Shown: positions 20,821 to 33,066, numbered from the stretch's first letter. The stretch: 64,000 nucleotides of DNA from Locusta migratoria (GCA_026315105.1 CM048755.1:214012333-214076332); one strand, 5' to 3'. The notes: generated from the sequence alone by a model not told the origin. Program-made: numbers and translations.

Positions 20821-22496
20821 GATTAACTTTAGTTTTTATGTTTATCGTCTTTACACTTCCGCAAAAGCACTTTCAAGCTGTTTCACAGAGATCACTACAA
20901 GCAGACTCTCCTTCTTAGGGGAACTAAGCTGATGCAGATATCTGCCACGAGGAGGTATGCTGCAGTTTGTCTACTTGAAGTATACCTAATACGTTGTCTC
21001 TACCTTTCCTACCTTGATCTACGTAAACTGCGTGTTCCTCGGCGAAATTATTTTGTTCAAATAAGAAATCATTAATTTTGTCGTGCACTCTACGCTCTGT
21101 CTTATGTTGTGTTCTCACAGTTAATTATTGCCTGACGAAATAATTTTCAAACAATAATAGTATCTTTGACATTTTCAGTAATTAATTGTACTTCATTGTG
21201 AATCTCACGGACCCGCTCGTTTTCGATTACTTTTCCAGTACTTCCTGTGCGTCTTAAAAAATTATGTTCCGTTGAAGCGAATTCATTAAAATAAGCATTA
21301 ACTACGTGGAAGTCACACGTGTTAGATGATTGAGAATGGACGTGGTTGATGTTATTCGAGTAGAGGATACATTTCAGAGGTTGAGAAATAAGGATGTAGA
21401 TCCTGATCGAATAAGTGGCCTATAGTTCCAAAGTCTTTTGGCACTGGAAGACAGCCTGCTAAATTGAGAAACATGACAGGCTGCAGACACAGAGTAAGTA
21501 GAGGGGCCTTAATTCAAGTTCCTGGATACTCTGAACTCGGCCTAGTAGAAGCAGAGATTGGAAAAACCACCAGGAATGGTTGAAGGAAAACGTGGAAATA
21601 ATAGATCAATGACTGTTTCTTTCCACAGTTATTTGAGATATCACATAATTCCTTACGATCAAATGTTAAGAATGAAGCACCGTGCCTCAATCCATCGTTT
21701 AAAAATTCAAAATCAGTACTAAACCTTCCTGATTGACAGATTTGACTGAAAACGCACAATGTCCATTTGATGATGTATCAGTTGTACAGCGATACCTAGT
21801 TACCAATCTTCAAAGATGGTAGAATTCAGTTCGACTGGTAAACCTGACTCTTCAGCGGGTTCTGCCATTATTAAATTATTATACACTAAATGATGAGATA
21901 GTTGGTCTGTAGTGGCAACGGACTGGGTTTCAGATTTGCTAAAGAATAGTGTTTATCCATTTCATCTACCCTGCAGAAAGTCACGGGAGTGATAGACCTA
22001 ATTGACAAAATTACTTAGAATAATAATAACTGAGTCAACTGTAGCAGTAACTTTAATGAGTCAGAGCAATTAGGAAGCTGTTATTAATACAGATTGGTTG
22101 CGCTCTCCGACTGACGTGCTACCTGGTTGAACAATGGGCGTGCCTTTAAAGTGAGGGGTTTACAGAATCCCGTCTATACTCTCAGTTACATATGACAACT
22201 CTTACTACTAATCCTGTAACGTTTCGTAAGACTACGATTGTTGATAGATGTTTAGTATTCAGCTGTCCACTTTTTTGAACAGATATAATTTTAAATGTGT
22301 TTTTCTAATTTTATTTCCATACATTAAAATTAGTTGCCCGTGGAGCTATTTTCCTTGTCTTCCCTTCTAAACTAACAAACTGGCCAGCAAATATTTAAAA
22401 ACATGAATCATAACAGTTTTCAGTATTATTCTAATCATCTTATATGTTGCTATTAATTACGGGAATCTTACAATTTTTTTCGCTATTTTTCTACAC
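20821..22496. other. 1.7 kb with nothing recognised
   Basis: AT-rich sequence with dense stops on both strands. No repeat border, RNA gene or coding domain seen. Confidence 0.35.
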
Positions 22497-22507
22497 TACT
22501 ATTTTCA

Positions 22508-22707
22508 GCCGGCCGCGGTGGCCGAGGAGACTGAGGCGCTTCAGTCACGGTCTGCACGGCCACTACGGTCGGGGGTTCGAATCCCCCCTCGGGCATGGAT
22601 ATTTGTGGCGTCCTAGTTCGTAAGTAGTTCATAAGTAGTTTGTAAGTTTAAGGACTGATGACCCCGTAGTTAAGTCCCATAAACTTTACAAACATTTGAA
22701 CATTTTT
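22508..22707 (+). mobile_element. F1 SINE, full length, reference copy
   Basis: GCCGGCCGCGGTGGCCGAGG head with A-box-like TGGCCGAGG, B box GGTTCGAATCC, tail GACTGATGACCCCGTAG and CAAACATTTGAACATTTT. Flanked by TACTATTTTCA (22497-22507 and 22708-22718). Such elements are copied by Pol III and inserted with LINE enzymes. This copy is close to the family consensus. Confidence 0.95.
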
Positions 22708-22868
22708 TACTATTTTCAATTTTCCAGAAAGTAGTGTCTATCAGAGAATTAAAAAATTATCAGGCAGTGAATTCATTTGAAAATGTTTGTTATATTCCTC
22801 CTTTTAATTTTTTAGTAACATAATTGGTCCGGTCAATCTATCAAATATTCCTGCTTCCAACTATAAAA

Positions 22869-23073
22869 TTCAAATGTTCGAATGTTTGTAAATCTATGGC
22901 ACGAAACTACTGTGGTCATCAATCCCTAGACTTACAAACTATTTAAACTAACTTAGACTAATCTAAGAAAAAAATATGCATGTGCGAGTGCTAGGAGGAC
23001 TTTAAACTCCGGCGGTAGCGGCCTCGCAGGCCCTGACATGGCGCCTCGAATCGCTTGGCCATTCCCGCGTGGC
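22869..23073 (-). mobile_element. F1 SINE, diverged
   Basis: The complement of the tail (CAAATGTTCGAATGTTTGTA) is at left and the head (CATTCCCGCGTGGCC) at right. Flanks TTCCAACTATA and TTCTAACTATA form a slightly diverged duplication. Confidence 0.85.
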
Positions 23074-23533
23074 CTTCTAACTATATTTGTGTGCTATCAT
23101 ATGGAACTCTCTTTATCATTGTGAACGGCTTGTAGGTAGCTGAGAAAGCAACACAGTTGACTATTATTTCAAATATCTTGTTTTCTGTTTTGCTATTTCA
23201 ATGATTACATAGAGTCCTCTCACTATAAACACGCAGAAAATACATAGGGAACAGCAAGAGATATGACTTGCAGATGGATAATTCGGTTCATAACCGTATC
23301 TCTTAATTGCACTGAACCACGACACTCAGCGTTGAAATCACGCGCGCGTGTGTGTGTGTGAACGATGACAGAAACGTTCTCAACACGTAATTTGAGCACC
23401 TATATGCCATTTAAATCTCTAAATTACTTTCTTTATATTTGCATAACAGTACAAAACACATATAGCATAAATACATTATTTAACCCATTAAATGAGCTGT
23501 ACAGAAAGGATGACACAGACAGCTAACACACTC
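23074..23533. other. No gene recognised
   Basis: AT-rich spacer with a short (GT)n near 23345. Nothing else seen. Confidence 0.3.
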
Positions 23534-23534
23534 A

Positions 23535-23580
<46 letters not shown>
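23534..23580 (+). repeat. (CA)n microsatellite
   Basis: About 23 CA units. Overlapping open frames are products of the repeat. Confidence 0.95.
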
Positions 23581-23583
<3 letters not shown>

Positions 23584-24019
23584 GCATAACACACAGACAC
23601 AGAGACAACACAAACACTATTCAAATCCACCGCCATTCAACTCGGAAACAACTGAAAGTCAACCAAAAGATACGCATATCAACACAGTATACACAGGTGA
23701 ATTTCTAAAGTGAGAAGTGATTGTGACGAAAAAATCCGCAGATTATGTTTATTACATGTGCATGTGTGCTATCTACAAAAACGCGGAAGAGAAAGTACAC
23801 GCCAAAAGAAACTGTAAGTAATAGACAGTAGGTAGACGATCAAAATTTTACGTTTTAACACTATAAGTAGCGTTTTTTAAAATCCTCACAAGATTCAAAG
23901 AGATAATTTTGGTTGCAGATGACAACGCTACCACTAAATAAATATGTAGGAAGGGTCCCACATGACCACAAAATGTGAAATAAGGTAAAAACCAAATTAC
24001 GACTTACGACTTTTTAGGC
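23581..24019. other. No gene recognised
   Basis: AT-rich spacer. Nothing supported. Confidence 0.3.
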
Positions 24020-24190
24020 CTAAATTTACGCTAGTACAAAGTAAAATCAATGTATTTGTTTTCACAGCATTAAATAAATGGAAAACCCACTGATGATGGC
24101 ACAGAGGTGCTGAAACTAGTTTGGGTGTGTAATAAATCAGTGTTTTGCATATCAGACGGACCTCATACCCAGAAATTTTTTTTAGTGCAA
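24020..24190 (+). mobile_element. Single-arm copy of the palindromic, ribozyme-like class
   Basis: Core at 24090-24116: CTGATGA, hairpin GCAC-AGAG-GTGC, TGAAAC. Five bases before it (ACCCA) pair with TGGGT after ACTAGTT, as stem I of a type I hammerhead would. ACTAGT is a self-complementary short stem III. No inverted partner arm was found. Borders are approximate. Confidence 0.45.
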
Positions 24191-25939
24191 ACACGGTAAG
24201 AACAAGAGCTTTAAATCGAGAAAATGATGAATATAGAATGCTAATTATGCCGTTTACAGTTTTCAGTAGGGCCAAACTTCATCACCACAACATGCATAAT
24301 TTTAGGGTCGAACTAAAATTTTGAAATTTCGCCGTTAAGTAGGGTTTCTAAGCGACAAAAGTTAATAATTTCAAACGCAAATATTTTGTAAGGTCTTAAC
24401 TATGGATTATTCAGAGATCCTGGACCACCTTGAATGTACGAACTGACGATTGCGTGCTCTGTTTGGTCAGAATATCAGGATTCCGTTTGTCTTGGAACTT
24501 CTTTTTCATAGCTGAATCAGACCGATGAAACTTACAGGCTAGACAGCACTTGTAGACAACCTTAATTACCAAGTTTTTTGTAGTACTCTATGAAAGCAAA
24601 ATTGACTCTTAAATATTCACACATCTAAATTATATTTATTTTTTGTCAAGATAAGCACGGTTCAGATATTGAAACAACTGGGATAAATTGTAAGTTAGTT
24701 ATTGACTATAAATCAGTATTTTTACTACGTATTGAAGCAATCAAGAGCTACAAAAATTGATTCTGTAACACTGTAAAATACGAGAATAAACAAAGTCAAC
24801 GCTATGACTACCACGTCTAAATTCGGCATGAATTCAACTGAATGTAAATCAGCCACAGACTGTGGTGACTGTTTTCCGGGATACTAACTTCATCTTGTGT
24901 ATCAACTTCCACTGTATGACTGTGGAAACTAGGTACTACTTGTATTAAACTGTATAGTTAACAGTAGTAACATACGTTCGTATATGTGAAAAACAAGTCT
25001 TACTATGTTCTAACAGCTACTCGCTTTCGAAGTTGGTCATATATCATAGCAACCATACGCTAGGTTATTAACTTTAACTTGTAGCTTGAACGTTTGTTAG
25101 CTTCACATGATAATGTTAAATCATGCTGTCACACAGTGGATGTAACAAGAGATTCCAGCTCCCATAAATGACCACTGTATAGCAAAATTGTAACCATTTG
25201 CCCCATGTACCCTAAGATCTTAACCAGCTGGGTCCGCGATGGTCAGATTATATATCAAATACCTGGTAAATACATGCTAAAATTGATTACAGCAAAAATA
25301 TAAAAAATCTGCCATATGCAACATCATTTTATAGCAAAATCCCCTCCACCCCACCCGACCAGTCTGATTATATCACAAGTAGTCCATGAAACAAATTGCC
25401 CTCTATGTGACAATAAAAACCACAACCATATGCTTATGTTACAAAAACTGCAATAAATGGAACCCATGTCATAGCAACAATTGACATTATTTTCATTAGG
25501 GCTATGCTCATATATTTATTTACTTGTACTCAGCAAAATGAGACATTCTTGTAGACTGCATCAGGGTTCATGTGTGGACATCAGCAAGTCGCAGTGTAAA
25601 TTAGTGTTGACGGTATAAGATGATAAAGAAATTTTAGTGAAAGATAAAAATAATTCCCTACAATGTGGTCATTATAATTAAAAAGAAACAAATCTATCAA
25701 ATTTGATTTCGCTCTGTAAAAAATAAACACATGTTATTTAATGTTGTTCTCTGATTTTCGTCAAATTATTTCTTTTACAGCCTATAGAAGTAAATTAAGT
25801 TGAAGGTGGTCCATTAGTATGATAATTTACATTCGTGCTGTAAATATCATAACACTATCGATATTTAGAGGTAATGTCATGAGAGTGAAATATGAAAGGC
25901 AGTCTTTGAGAGCTGTGTAAAATACAACATAAACATGGT
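24191..25939. other. 1.7 kb with nothing recognised
   Basis: AT-rich, stop-dense sequence on both strands. No feature supported. Confidence 0.35.
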
Positions 25940-25957
25940 AACAGTTGTTTTAAAAAA

Positions 25958-26152
25958 GGTTCAAATGTTTGTTAAGCTTATGGAACTGAACGGCGGGGTC
26001 ATCACTCCCTAAACTTACAAACTATTATAAACTAAATTATACTAAAGACAACACAAACATCCATGCCCGAGAAAGGATTCGAACCCCCGAGGGGGAACGA
26101 CCTCGCGCATCGCAGCATAGCGCCTCAGTGCGCTCGGTCACTCCTCCGCGGC
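25958..26152 (-). mobile_element. F1 SINE
   Basis: Flanked by AACAGTTGTTTTAAAAAA (25940-25957) and AACAGCTGTTTTAGAAAA from 26153. Head subtype CCGCGGAGGAGTGACCGAGC (read on minus). Confidence 0.92.
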
Positions 26153-26961
26153 AACAGCTGTTTTAGAAAAAAAGGTCAATGCAATACGTATTATAAAATT
26201 CCTCTCCAAATGTCTTACAAATTACAAAAATTAATTTGCCTACACACTTTTTATTTTATCCATTTAACAAAAATTGCAACATCAGAATCTGCAGCAATAT
26301 TGCCGTTTTTATTGTCGCTGTTGTATCTCTAGCAATTTCATAGCCTAAAGTATGATTTGCTTTAGAATGCAGATTCTTAAAACACATTATGAGTTGAAAT
26401 GTAATGAGGTATCTCGAACTGAATGACCCACTCCACGTCTATGAACATGTATTCTGAAAACAGAGTTCATAATTGTAAAGTACAAATTGCACTTTCGTTC
26501 TATAGTAAACTGAAAGTAGCTGCTCAAGTAAGGTAAATTAAGAATTCCTGTATTTGCTGAAAATAAATTTGAATGACGTGAAATTTGTGACTGGATTGAT
26601 GATTTTTGAGAAGGCAAGGTGAGTTTTCTGGAATGGAGAGAGTCACTAACAGTTGTTGAAGTAATTTTAATGATTTAAAACAGAAGATTGTTGTTTTAAA
26701 TAAAGTTTTCTATGGCAATAGATATGCTGATATTCAGACAGTCATTGAGAGATTTCAAAGTGAAGCTCAGAATTGCAACTTGATTTGAATATTCATTAAT
26801 TTAAAGTTTTTCACCTCAGAAAACGAAACAAGTACCATTCTATGATTGTAATAACAGGAAGTCAATGATGTTTATGTAAATTAGATTGGCATCCTTAGCT
26901 CAGACGTAGAATACTAAAGAAATTAAAACCGTCATCATAGGAAACTACATACAAGATGTTT
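26153..26961. other. No gene recognised
   Basis: AT-rich spacer. Nothing supported. Confidence 0.3.
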
Positions 26962-26973
26962 TTCCTGCTTTCA

Positions 26974-27179
26974 AATGTTCAGATGTTTGTAAATATATCG
27001 GACCAAACTGCGTTGTCATCAGTCCGTAGCTTACACACTACTTAATCTAGGGTAAACTAACCTAAGGACAACACACACACACACACCCATGCCCCAAGGA
27101 GGACTCGAACCTCCGACGGCGAGCAACCGCGCGCTCAACAGCGAGGCGCCTTAGACCGCTCGGCTACTCCACCGCGGCG
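26974..27179 (-). mobile_element. F1 SINE, GTAGCCGAGCGGTC subtype
   Basis: Flanked by TTCCTGCTTTCA (26962-26973 and 27180-27191). Contains a short (CA) run near 27068. Tail subtype with TTTGGTCCGATA (minus strand). Confidence 0.93.
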
Positions 27180-27369
27180 TTCCTGCTTTCATCCGGTTTT
27201 TAATGTACAATGTATTCCCCATCGACACAGTTTGTTCCAACATTGCGATGTATAGAGCAATTTCTTATACTTTTAGCGCAGATTACTATGGTTGCTATAC
27301 TACATTGCCGGAAATAAATATTAAACTGGTATAGGTGTGTAGATATGTAAACACACAGGAGCCGGCGCT

Positions 27370-27720
27370 GCAATCGGCAATGCCTATGTTAGACAACAGG
27401 TGTCTGGGGTAGACATTAAAGCTTTACGCCTCGCCTGGGTCAATCAACGCCGATATTGGACTTATGATGACGGGAACCATGTTTCCTTGTCTGACGAGTC
27501 TCAGACTGCAATTGTATTGAGCGGATGGACGTGTATCGGTATGGAGACAACCTCGTGAATCCATGGACACTGCAGGGGACGGCTCAAGCCTGTGGAGGCT
27601 CTGTAGTGGTGTAGAGAGTGTGCTGTTGGAGTAATATGAGACGCCTAGATACTTCCAGATATGACTCTGAAAGGTAACACGTACTTACGCGCCTGGCTCA
27701 TCACCTTCATCCATTCGATT
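27370..27720 (+). pseudogene. Tc1-like transposase, central fragment
   Basis: In shifting frames: ALRLAWVNQRRYWTYDD, then NHVSLSDESQ around the second catalytic Asp, then ESMDTAGDGSSLWRL near 27560. These correspond to the NWVNVLFSDESRF to GGGSVMVWG region of Tc1-like enzymes. Heavily mutated. No terminal repeats found. Confidence 0.55.
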
Positions 27721-28133
27721 GTGCATTCATCACTTATGTTCGTAATACATTTATTCACTTCTCTTTTTGCACAGTTAACATTTGACAACAGTTCTCAATA
27801 TTTTCCTGTCAGTTTCCTTTTCCTGGTCTTGTATTTCTGACAGTGTAAAGTCTTCTTGACAGCCTGCTTTCGCTACCAAATAACATCCACGTTGAACAAA
27901 AGAATTCGTATTAGTGGTTATAGTTCGTTAGGTCCAGTTTGTTTTTTGCATTTACTCCCACGTGAGAATTTAATGAACCCAAATTGCCAGTGAGCTTCGT
28001 TCAAATTCCTAAAGACTACTTGCTAGCTCTGCAACTTTGTCATTATCGTGCTAACCACGGTACGTTGTTTCGAAAGATAAATTTAGATTGTCACGAAATT
28101 AAAGGCTTGTATCTCGTTATTCCCGAAACTTGT
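27721..28133. other. No gene recognised
   Basis: Spacer. It may hold decayed Tc1 sequence, but nothing can be shown. Confidence 0.3.
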
Positions 28134-28144
28134 TTATCACAAGT

Positions 28145-28255
28145 GCAAATTCAAATGTTTATAATTCTATGGAACCAAACTACTCTACCTCCGAAGCGAG
28201 CGACCTCGCGATTCGAAAGGTGACGCTCCAGACCTCACGGCCATTCCCGCGCGGC
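28145..28255 (-). mobile_element. F1 SINE with internal deletion
   Basis: Flanked by identical TTATCACAAGT (28134-28144 and 28256-28266). Tail start and head are both present, but about 90 bp from the middle, including the B box, are missing. Confidence 0.88.
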
Positions 28256-28266
28256 TTATCACAAGT

Positions 28267-29705
28267 ACTCTGCAAAGGGCTTTCAGTAAATTGCTAGAAA
28301 AGTCATTGTATTGTAGAAATTTCATCTTCCTGGTTCTGGTATTCCCTTCTTTGTTATCTTCACTACTGATTTCTGCAACAAAAATAAGTACAGTGAAATT
28401 CGAATAATTGACATATTTACTCTTAACGAATTAGACACCCATTTTAACTAAAAATAATGCATATTCTATGCGTAAATATACCAAAAATACCCGATATAGA
28501 CATTACGCGTGTATGTATCTCCAAAATGGTCCCAAAGAACATATACCATATTAGTAATTACATACACGGTATGCTAGATGAGGCACTTAAAACTGTTTTT
28601 AGGAATATTTGGAAAAATACAGATCGGATTAAAAAAATTGCAATAAAACTCGTTCACCTCGAAGAGGTACATCCATTAACATAAAGCTTGAACCCTTGCA
28701 CGACCCCAGCGTCGGGAGGAGGGCTGACATCGAAACATTAAATAGGAACCCCTAGTTTTTATTTCAAATTTGAATGCTCCCTGAAAAAATATGTAACTTT
28801 TGTAAGAAATTTTTTTTCAGTTCATAATGGATGGCGCTATAACTGAAAATTGTTGAAAACCGGTAATCTATCAAATACACATCGGACTCTTTCTATAGGT
28901 TTAACACATCCTGTTTTAGTAAACAGATGGACAATACTCCGAAAAGATGTTGCAGTAGTAAAATTGCTGTCAGAGAACATATTCTCTCTCTCTCTCTCTC
29001 TTTGCTGGCGTTAAAATCGTGGAACAATTGAGTAGAGATGAATACAGTCCGAATCACTGAAATACAATGAACAGTCTGACCACGGCCCGGGAGCATGGTC
29101 ACAGTCTGTTTCATTAGATTGTGGGAGGTGTCGCACGATATCATTGATTATCCTAATCTGATGTGTAATTGCTTGAGATATTATGGTTTTTCAAAAATTT
29201 TCAACTCATTTGAATTTTTGCCGATTACAGAGCCATATATCATGAGGCGAAAAAAATATGTGGTACAAAAGTTAAAAATTTTTTTATGGAGTATTCTAAC
29301 CCACAATAGAAATAAGGTTTTCTACTTGAGATTTCGAAGTCACTCCCCCTTCACACACTTCCGGATGTGGTGTAGGGGGTATAGCATTATGTACATGGTA
29401 GAACTCATTAATGGGAACTAATGATTACATTTGCATTTTTTCAGAACAGAGACCTTGACTCGGTAGTGCTTTTTGATTTGCCTGCTTCGTATCTCACCTA
29501 ATATTTGTCCTCTCTCTCATTTTACCTCTCCTATTTTTCGTAACAGATATTCCAAGTTTTCTATTTAACCGTACGTTGGATCCTTTGACATCCTGACTTA
29601 CAGTTCTTCCGACGTCACGTGTATTTTTGTTAGTGACGCTTCCATTATTATACTCTGTTTTTTTAGACTGAAGTTTTTCCTCATCAATCGTTTCTTACTG
29701 CATTT
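28267..29705. other. 1.4 kb, no gene recognised
   Basis: Holds a short (CT)n tract at about 28983-29002. Open frames of 75-108 codons (28457-28684 and 29095-29421, plus) show no known domain. Confidence 0.3.
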
Positions 29706-29717
29706 GTGCCACAATAA

Positions 29718-29923
29718 TCAAATTCAAATGTTAAAATGTTTGTATAGTTTATGGGACTTAACTACGGGGTCATCAGTCCCTAAGCTTACAAACTACTTAC
29801 GAACTATCTAATACTAAGCACGGCACAAATATCCATGCCCGAGGGGGGATTCGAACCCCCGACCGTAGTGGTCGTGCAGACCGTAACTGGAGCGCCTCAG
29901 TCCCCTCGGCCACCGCGGCCGGC
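29718..29923 (-). mobile_element. F1 SINE
   Basis: Flanked by GTGCCACAATAA (29706-29717) and GTGCCATAATAA (29924-29935). Near-consensus copy with B box complement GGATTCGAACC. Confidence 0.95.
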
Positions 29924-29935
29924 GTGCCATAATAA

Positions 29936-30272
29936 CATTTTTTTTAAATTCTGAAACTAATGGAAGCGGAACTTTTTTCTTAAATTTCTGCGTTAGTTTT
30001 CTAATACCTCGAACATTTATCTTGATATATTTTACAGAAACATAACATAGCGATCTCCCAGATCCAGCTGATAGTTATTCAATTTCTTCTTGTGCATTCT
30101 AATCACCAATACAATTATTAACTTCTCTGCTGCTACCTCATACACTCAGAAACACATCTCGTTGCTGTTTACGGTATTAACATGAGGAGATATAATAATT
30201 TCCGTAACACCACTCAGTAATATAATCATGTTTGAGGTACATTATGATAACAGGTATAATTTTTATACAGCA
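29936..30272. other. No gene recognised
   Basis: AT-rich spacer. Nothing supported. Confidence 0.3.
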
Positions 30273-30277
30273 CTAGC

Positions 30278-30486
30278 TTAAACCCGCGGCTCCGCTCGCT
30301 CTCGGTCCTCACGTTGCCTATTGTCACGTTGTAATGGTGATTCAACGTTCGCCATTGCTGTCCTCTTGTCCCTCCTTTGTGAAAGTTTTATCTCGCGCTG
30401 TTCTTCATTTTCGTTTGCTCTTAATGTTTTAATACATTTTGCTCCAACAGTGTTTCTTGATAATGATGTTTTCCTTTTCCGAGGCA
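30278..30486 (-). pseudogene. Helitron-type protein, N-terminal fragment
   Basis: ATG at 30486 gives MPRKRKTSLSRNTVGAK, then NENEEQREIKLSQRRDKRT and ESPLQRDNRQREDRER. Strings of ENE..EQRE..R/LSQ repeats are typical of the extreme N-terminus of insect Helitron replicase-helicases. The frame ends at TAA (30278-30280) inside the element terminus, so nearly all of the protein is deleted. Confidence 0.55.
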
Positions 30487-30530
30487 TGTTGTCTGAATGT
30501 GATCTATTAAAAGTAACGTACTGTTGTAAT

Positions 30531-30663
30531 AAAATGTTCAAATGTTTGTATAGTCTATGGGACTTAACTACGGGGTCATCAGTCCTTAAACTTACAAACT
30601 ACTTATGAACTACTTACGAACTAGGACGGAAGCGCCTCAGTCCCCGCGGCCACCGCGGCTGGC
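30531..30663 (-). mobile_element. F1 SINE with internal deletion
   Basis: Flanked by identical ACTGTTGTAAT (30520-30530 and 30664-30674). The B-box part is deleted, tail and head kept. Second example of this form after 28145. Confidence 0.9.
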
Positions 30664-30720
30664 ACTGTTGTAATATGTGTAAAGTAACGCAATGCGCATT
30701 TATCTACGAAGTTTAAATAA

Positions 30721-31217
30721 CAAATAATTAATGTAATTAATTTCACTCGTTTTTGAGGAAATGTCGCTATCCAATCACGAAATTCAACAATAATGATTGT
30801 AATAATATCACAGATCGATCACTGGATGTAATGCGCGAAACGTCAAATCGATTTTTTTTAAAGAGATGTATTAAAAGAAATTTTTTTCTGCTTTATTTAT
30901 TTATTCTTATATTTCCTTATTCGTTTTCTTATCCTTACAGAGAAAGAGCTGAAGACATTGTAGCACGCATAGACCAAAGATATGGTCTGTGGCATCATGT
31001 TTCGCTGTATGTAACCTCCTTGCTATAGCGTCGCAAACGTCATCGCTGGCCTTCAGTCAGAATTTTTTATAATTCGACGACTTACAACCACTATATCTTC
31101 CACCCCCTTATAGCTATCGGCATGGAACTGCTACGGTGTACAACAGGACACTTCGGACAACAATTACACACACACCATTCGTTTGCGTTCTGTAGTTTTC
31201 GCTGCAGAGCGAAATAT

Positions 31218-31220
<3 letters not shown>
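30721..31220. other. No gene recognised
   Basis: Contains TTATCCTTACAG at 30929-30940, a good splice-acceptor look-alike followed by a 90-nt open stretch, but with no homology support. Confidence 0.3.

Positions 31221-31272
<52 letters not shown>
31221..31272 (+). repeat. (CA)n microsatellite
   Basis: About 26 CA units. Confidence 0.95.
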
Positions 31273-31273
<1 letters not shown>

Positions 31274-32989
31274 AGAATTTTATATACACCGATAACTTTC
31301 CATCCCAATATACTCCACCCTTTTATCTTTATCAACCCTGAAGCAACAATGCAACCAATAAAACCATTTTCAAAGAGTAAATATAATTTTCAAAGAGTGA
31401 TTATTGTTCCACATTTCGCGTTATATTCTTCAGATAACTAAATATCTATCAGATCGCTACAAAACCGCGCCTAAAACCTTTGTCAGGTATAAATTAGTGA
31501 CTGTACAAATATCTAAGTCTTTATGTCTTGTGGTTCAGACGTGATAAACGTACACCGTACAGACATTCACATTTATAGATGTAGATGTTCATGAGAATAT
31601 TCGGAATTCATCTTTAGCTTGCAGAGAGCGCACGACATTTTTGCCTCCCTGCCGCTGAGGCGTAGGTGTTCGCCGCCTGAAGACTCAGTCACACCAGCCA
31701 TCTGGACGGCACTCGGTTGAAGAGTGGGGTCTTAGGTGGCAGATCCCGCACGTTTACCGGGGATGCGTCATCTCGCAGCCCCAGCGCGGCTCGCGCCCCT
31801 CCTAACAGGGCAGGGCGCCGCTCATACCGCTGCTCCTCACGTCGTCACGGCTCTGCCTTCCTTTCCCTCTCTCCTCTGTAACTGATGCTACTATTTGTCA
31901 GTCCCAAAGAGTATACCGACCTAAGAAGAGTACCGATTTGACATCTTACAATCTTTATTCCTGTTGCTTAATGTACTATAACCTTAGATTCTATATGCTT
32001 CCGCAGTTCTTTCAATTTATCATCTAGCTGCAGCTCTCAGGTAGAGTGCCACATACTAGCGAAAATACATATTGTATCCGTGCATTTGGAGTGCCTTCTT
32101 TGAGGGCGTTCACAGTTCGTCTGCCATTGATTTTATGGACGGCAGTCGTCAACGATAATAACGCTTACAAAGAGACAATTAAAAAAAATGTGGACCGAGG
32201 GAATAATTAGCTACAGTGTAATATTACAGGACGGATTGGTTTAAATTTTATGTTTCGTGGTGCAATTAACAGACGAATTTTAGGCTTATTGACAATCCTG
32301 TCGAACAGGTACTGCTGTAACATTTTTCATGTTAATATTGAATGTGGTACTGAATCCGAAACCTTTACCTTCAATGGGTAAAGCGTTAGCAATGAACGCA
32401 TAAAGATTGAATTAATGTCCAGTTACATTATATGTTTCCCTCCTTACATAATTTGTTTCAGAACTTCTAGGCGTTCTTCTTACTGTGCATGGAGTATTTC
32501 AGGTAATCCTATGCCTTACCATAAGGCTTAGGCTCTCTTCATAGCTGAGAGCCTGTCTGACTCTTATGTGGAGGACCCGACTTCAATGCCATGAAATTTT
32601 CGTTTCTAATTTGGTAGAAGCAGAGTGTACTTAGCTTAGTAATGACACCTGAGACGTATCGGCTTCGGCGTTTATAAAGACCACAAAAGGCAGGAGAGCG
32701 ACGTTCTAACAGCACACCCTACCACGCCGCATCCAGTGTCTACATTAGGCAGGAGGTGACGTGGCGGCCGTTCAGTCTCAATTGTCCCAACAGAACTTGG
32801 TTTTCTGTTTTAAGGAAATATTAGGTCTCTCTGTAGCCACAAATTCTCGATATTTATCAACAGATTAGCAAAACATAACATGAAAGGTAGGTGCTAGTAC
32901 TAAACGTTCTGAGTCATGGAATTTTTACAGACTTTTGCAGGTCCAAGAGGAAATTAGCTACACTATCTCATTCACCCATCCAGACTTAT
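31273..32989. other. No gene recognised; GC-rich patch at 31640-31880
   Basis: Most is AT-rich. The patch at 31640-31880 is GC-rich with many CpG and a CT-rich right edge, so a promoter or old SINE are both possible. No coding evidence. Confidence 0.3.
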
Positions 32990-33066
32990 TGCGTGATAGG
33001 AAAATGGTGTGAACCCTCTGGCAAGCACGTAAGTGTGATTTGCAGAGTGGTTATGTAGATGTAGAC
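32990..33066 (+). mobile_element. CR1/Jockey-like LINE 3' end, fragment
   Basis: GTGTGAACCCTCTGGCAAGC followed by GTGATTTGCAGAG and ending TGTAGATGTAGA, the 3' terminus seen (as complement) at 60345-60420. Tail to tail with the next fragment. Confidence 0.6.

Larger units (their letters stand above)
30273..30720 (-). mobile_element. Helitron-like fragment, 3' end at 30273
   Basis: On the minus strand the element ends GAGCCGCGGGTTTAAGCTAG followed by T, the CTAG-type terminus with a GC-rich hairpin before it. The N-terminus of a Helitron-type protein lies just upstream. An F1 SINE interrupts it at 30531-30663. The 5' limit is unknown. Confidence 0.55.

Noticed and set aside
22508..22600. Possible tRNA-Leu/Ser gene
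   Set aside because: A and B boxes are present, but the segment is the head of a repeated SINE with tail and target-site duplication.
23492..23713. Open frame with a His/Thr-rich stretch
   Set aside because: It is the translation of the (CA)n microsatellite.
30929..31028. Splice-acceptor-like TTATCCTTACAG and following open stretch
   Set aside because: There is a single acceptor look-alike, no matching donor and no protein similarity.
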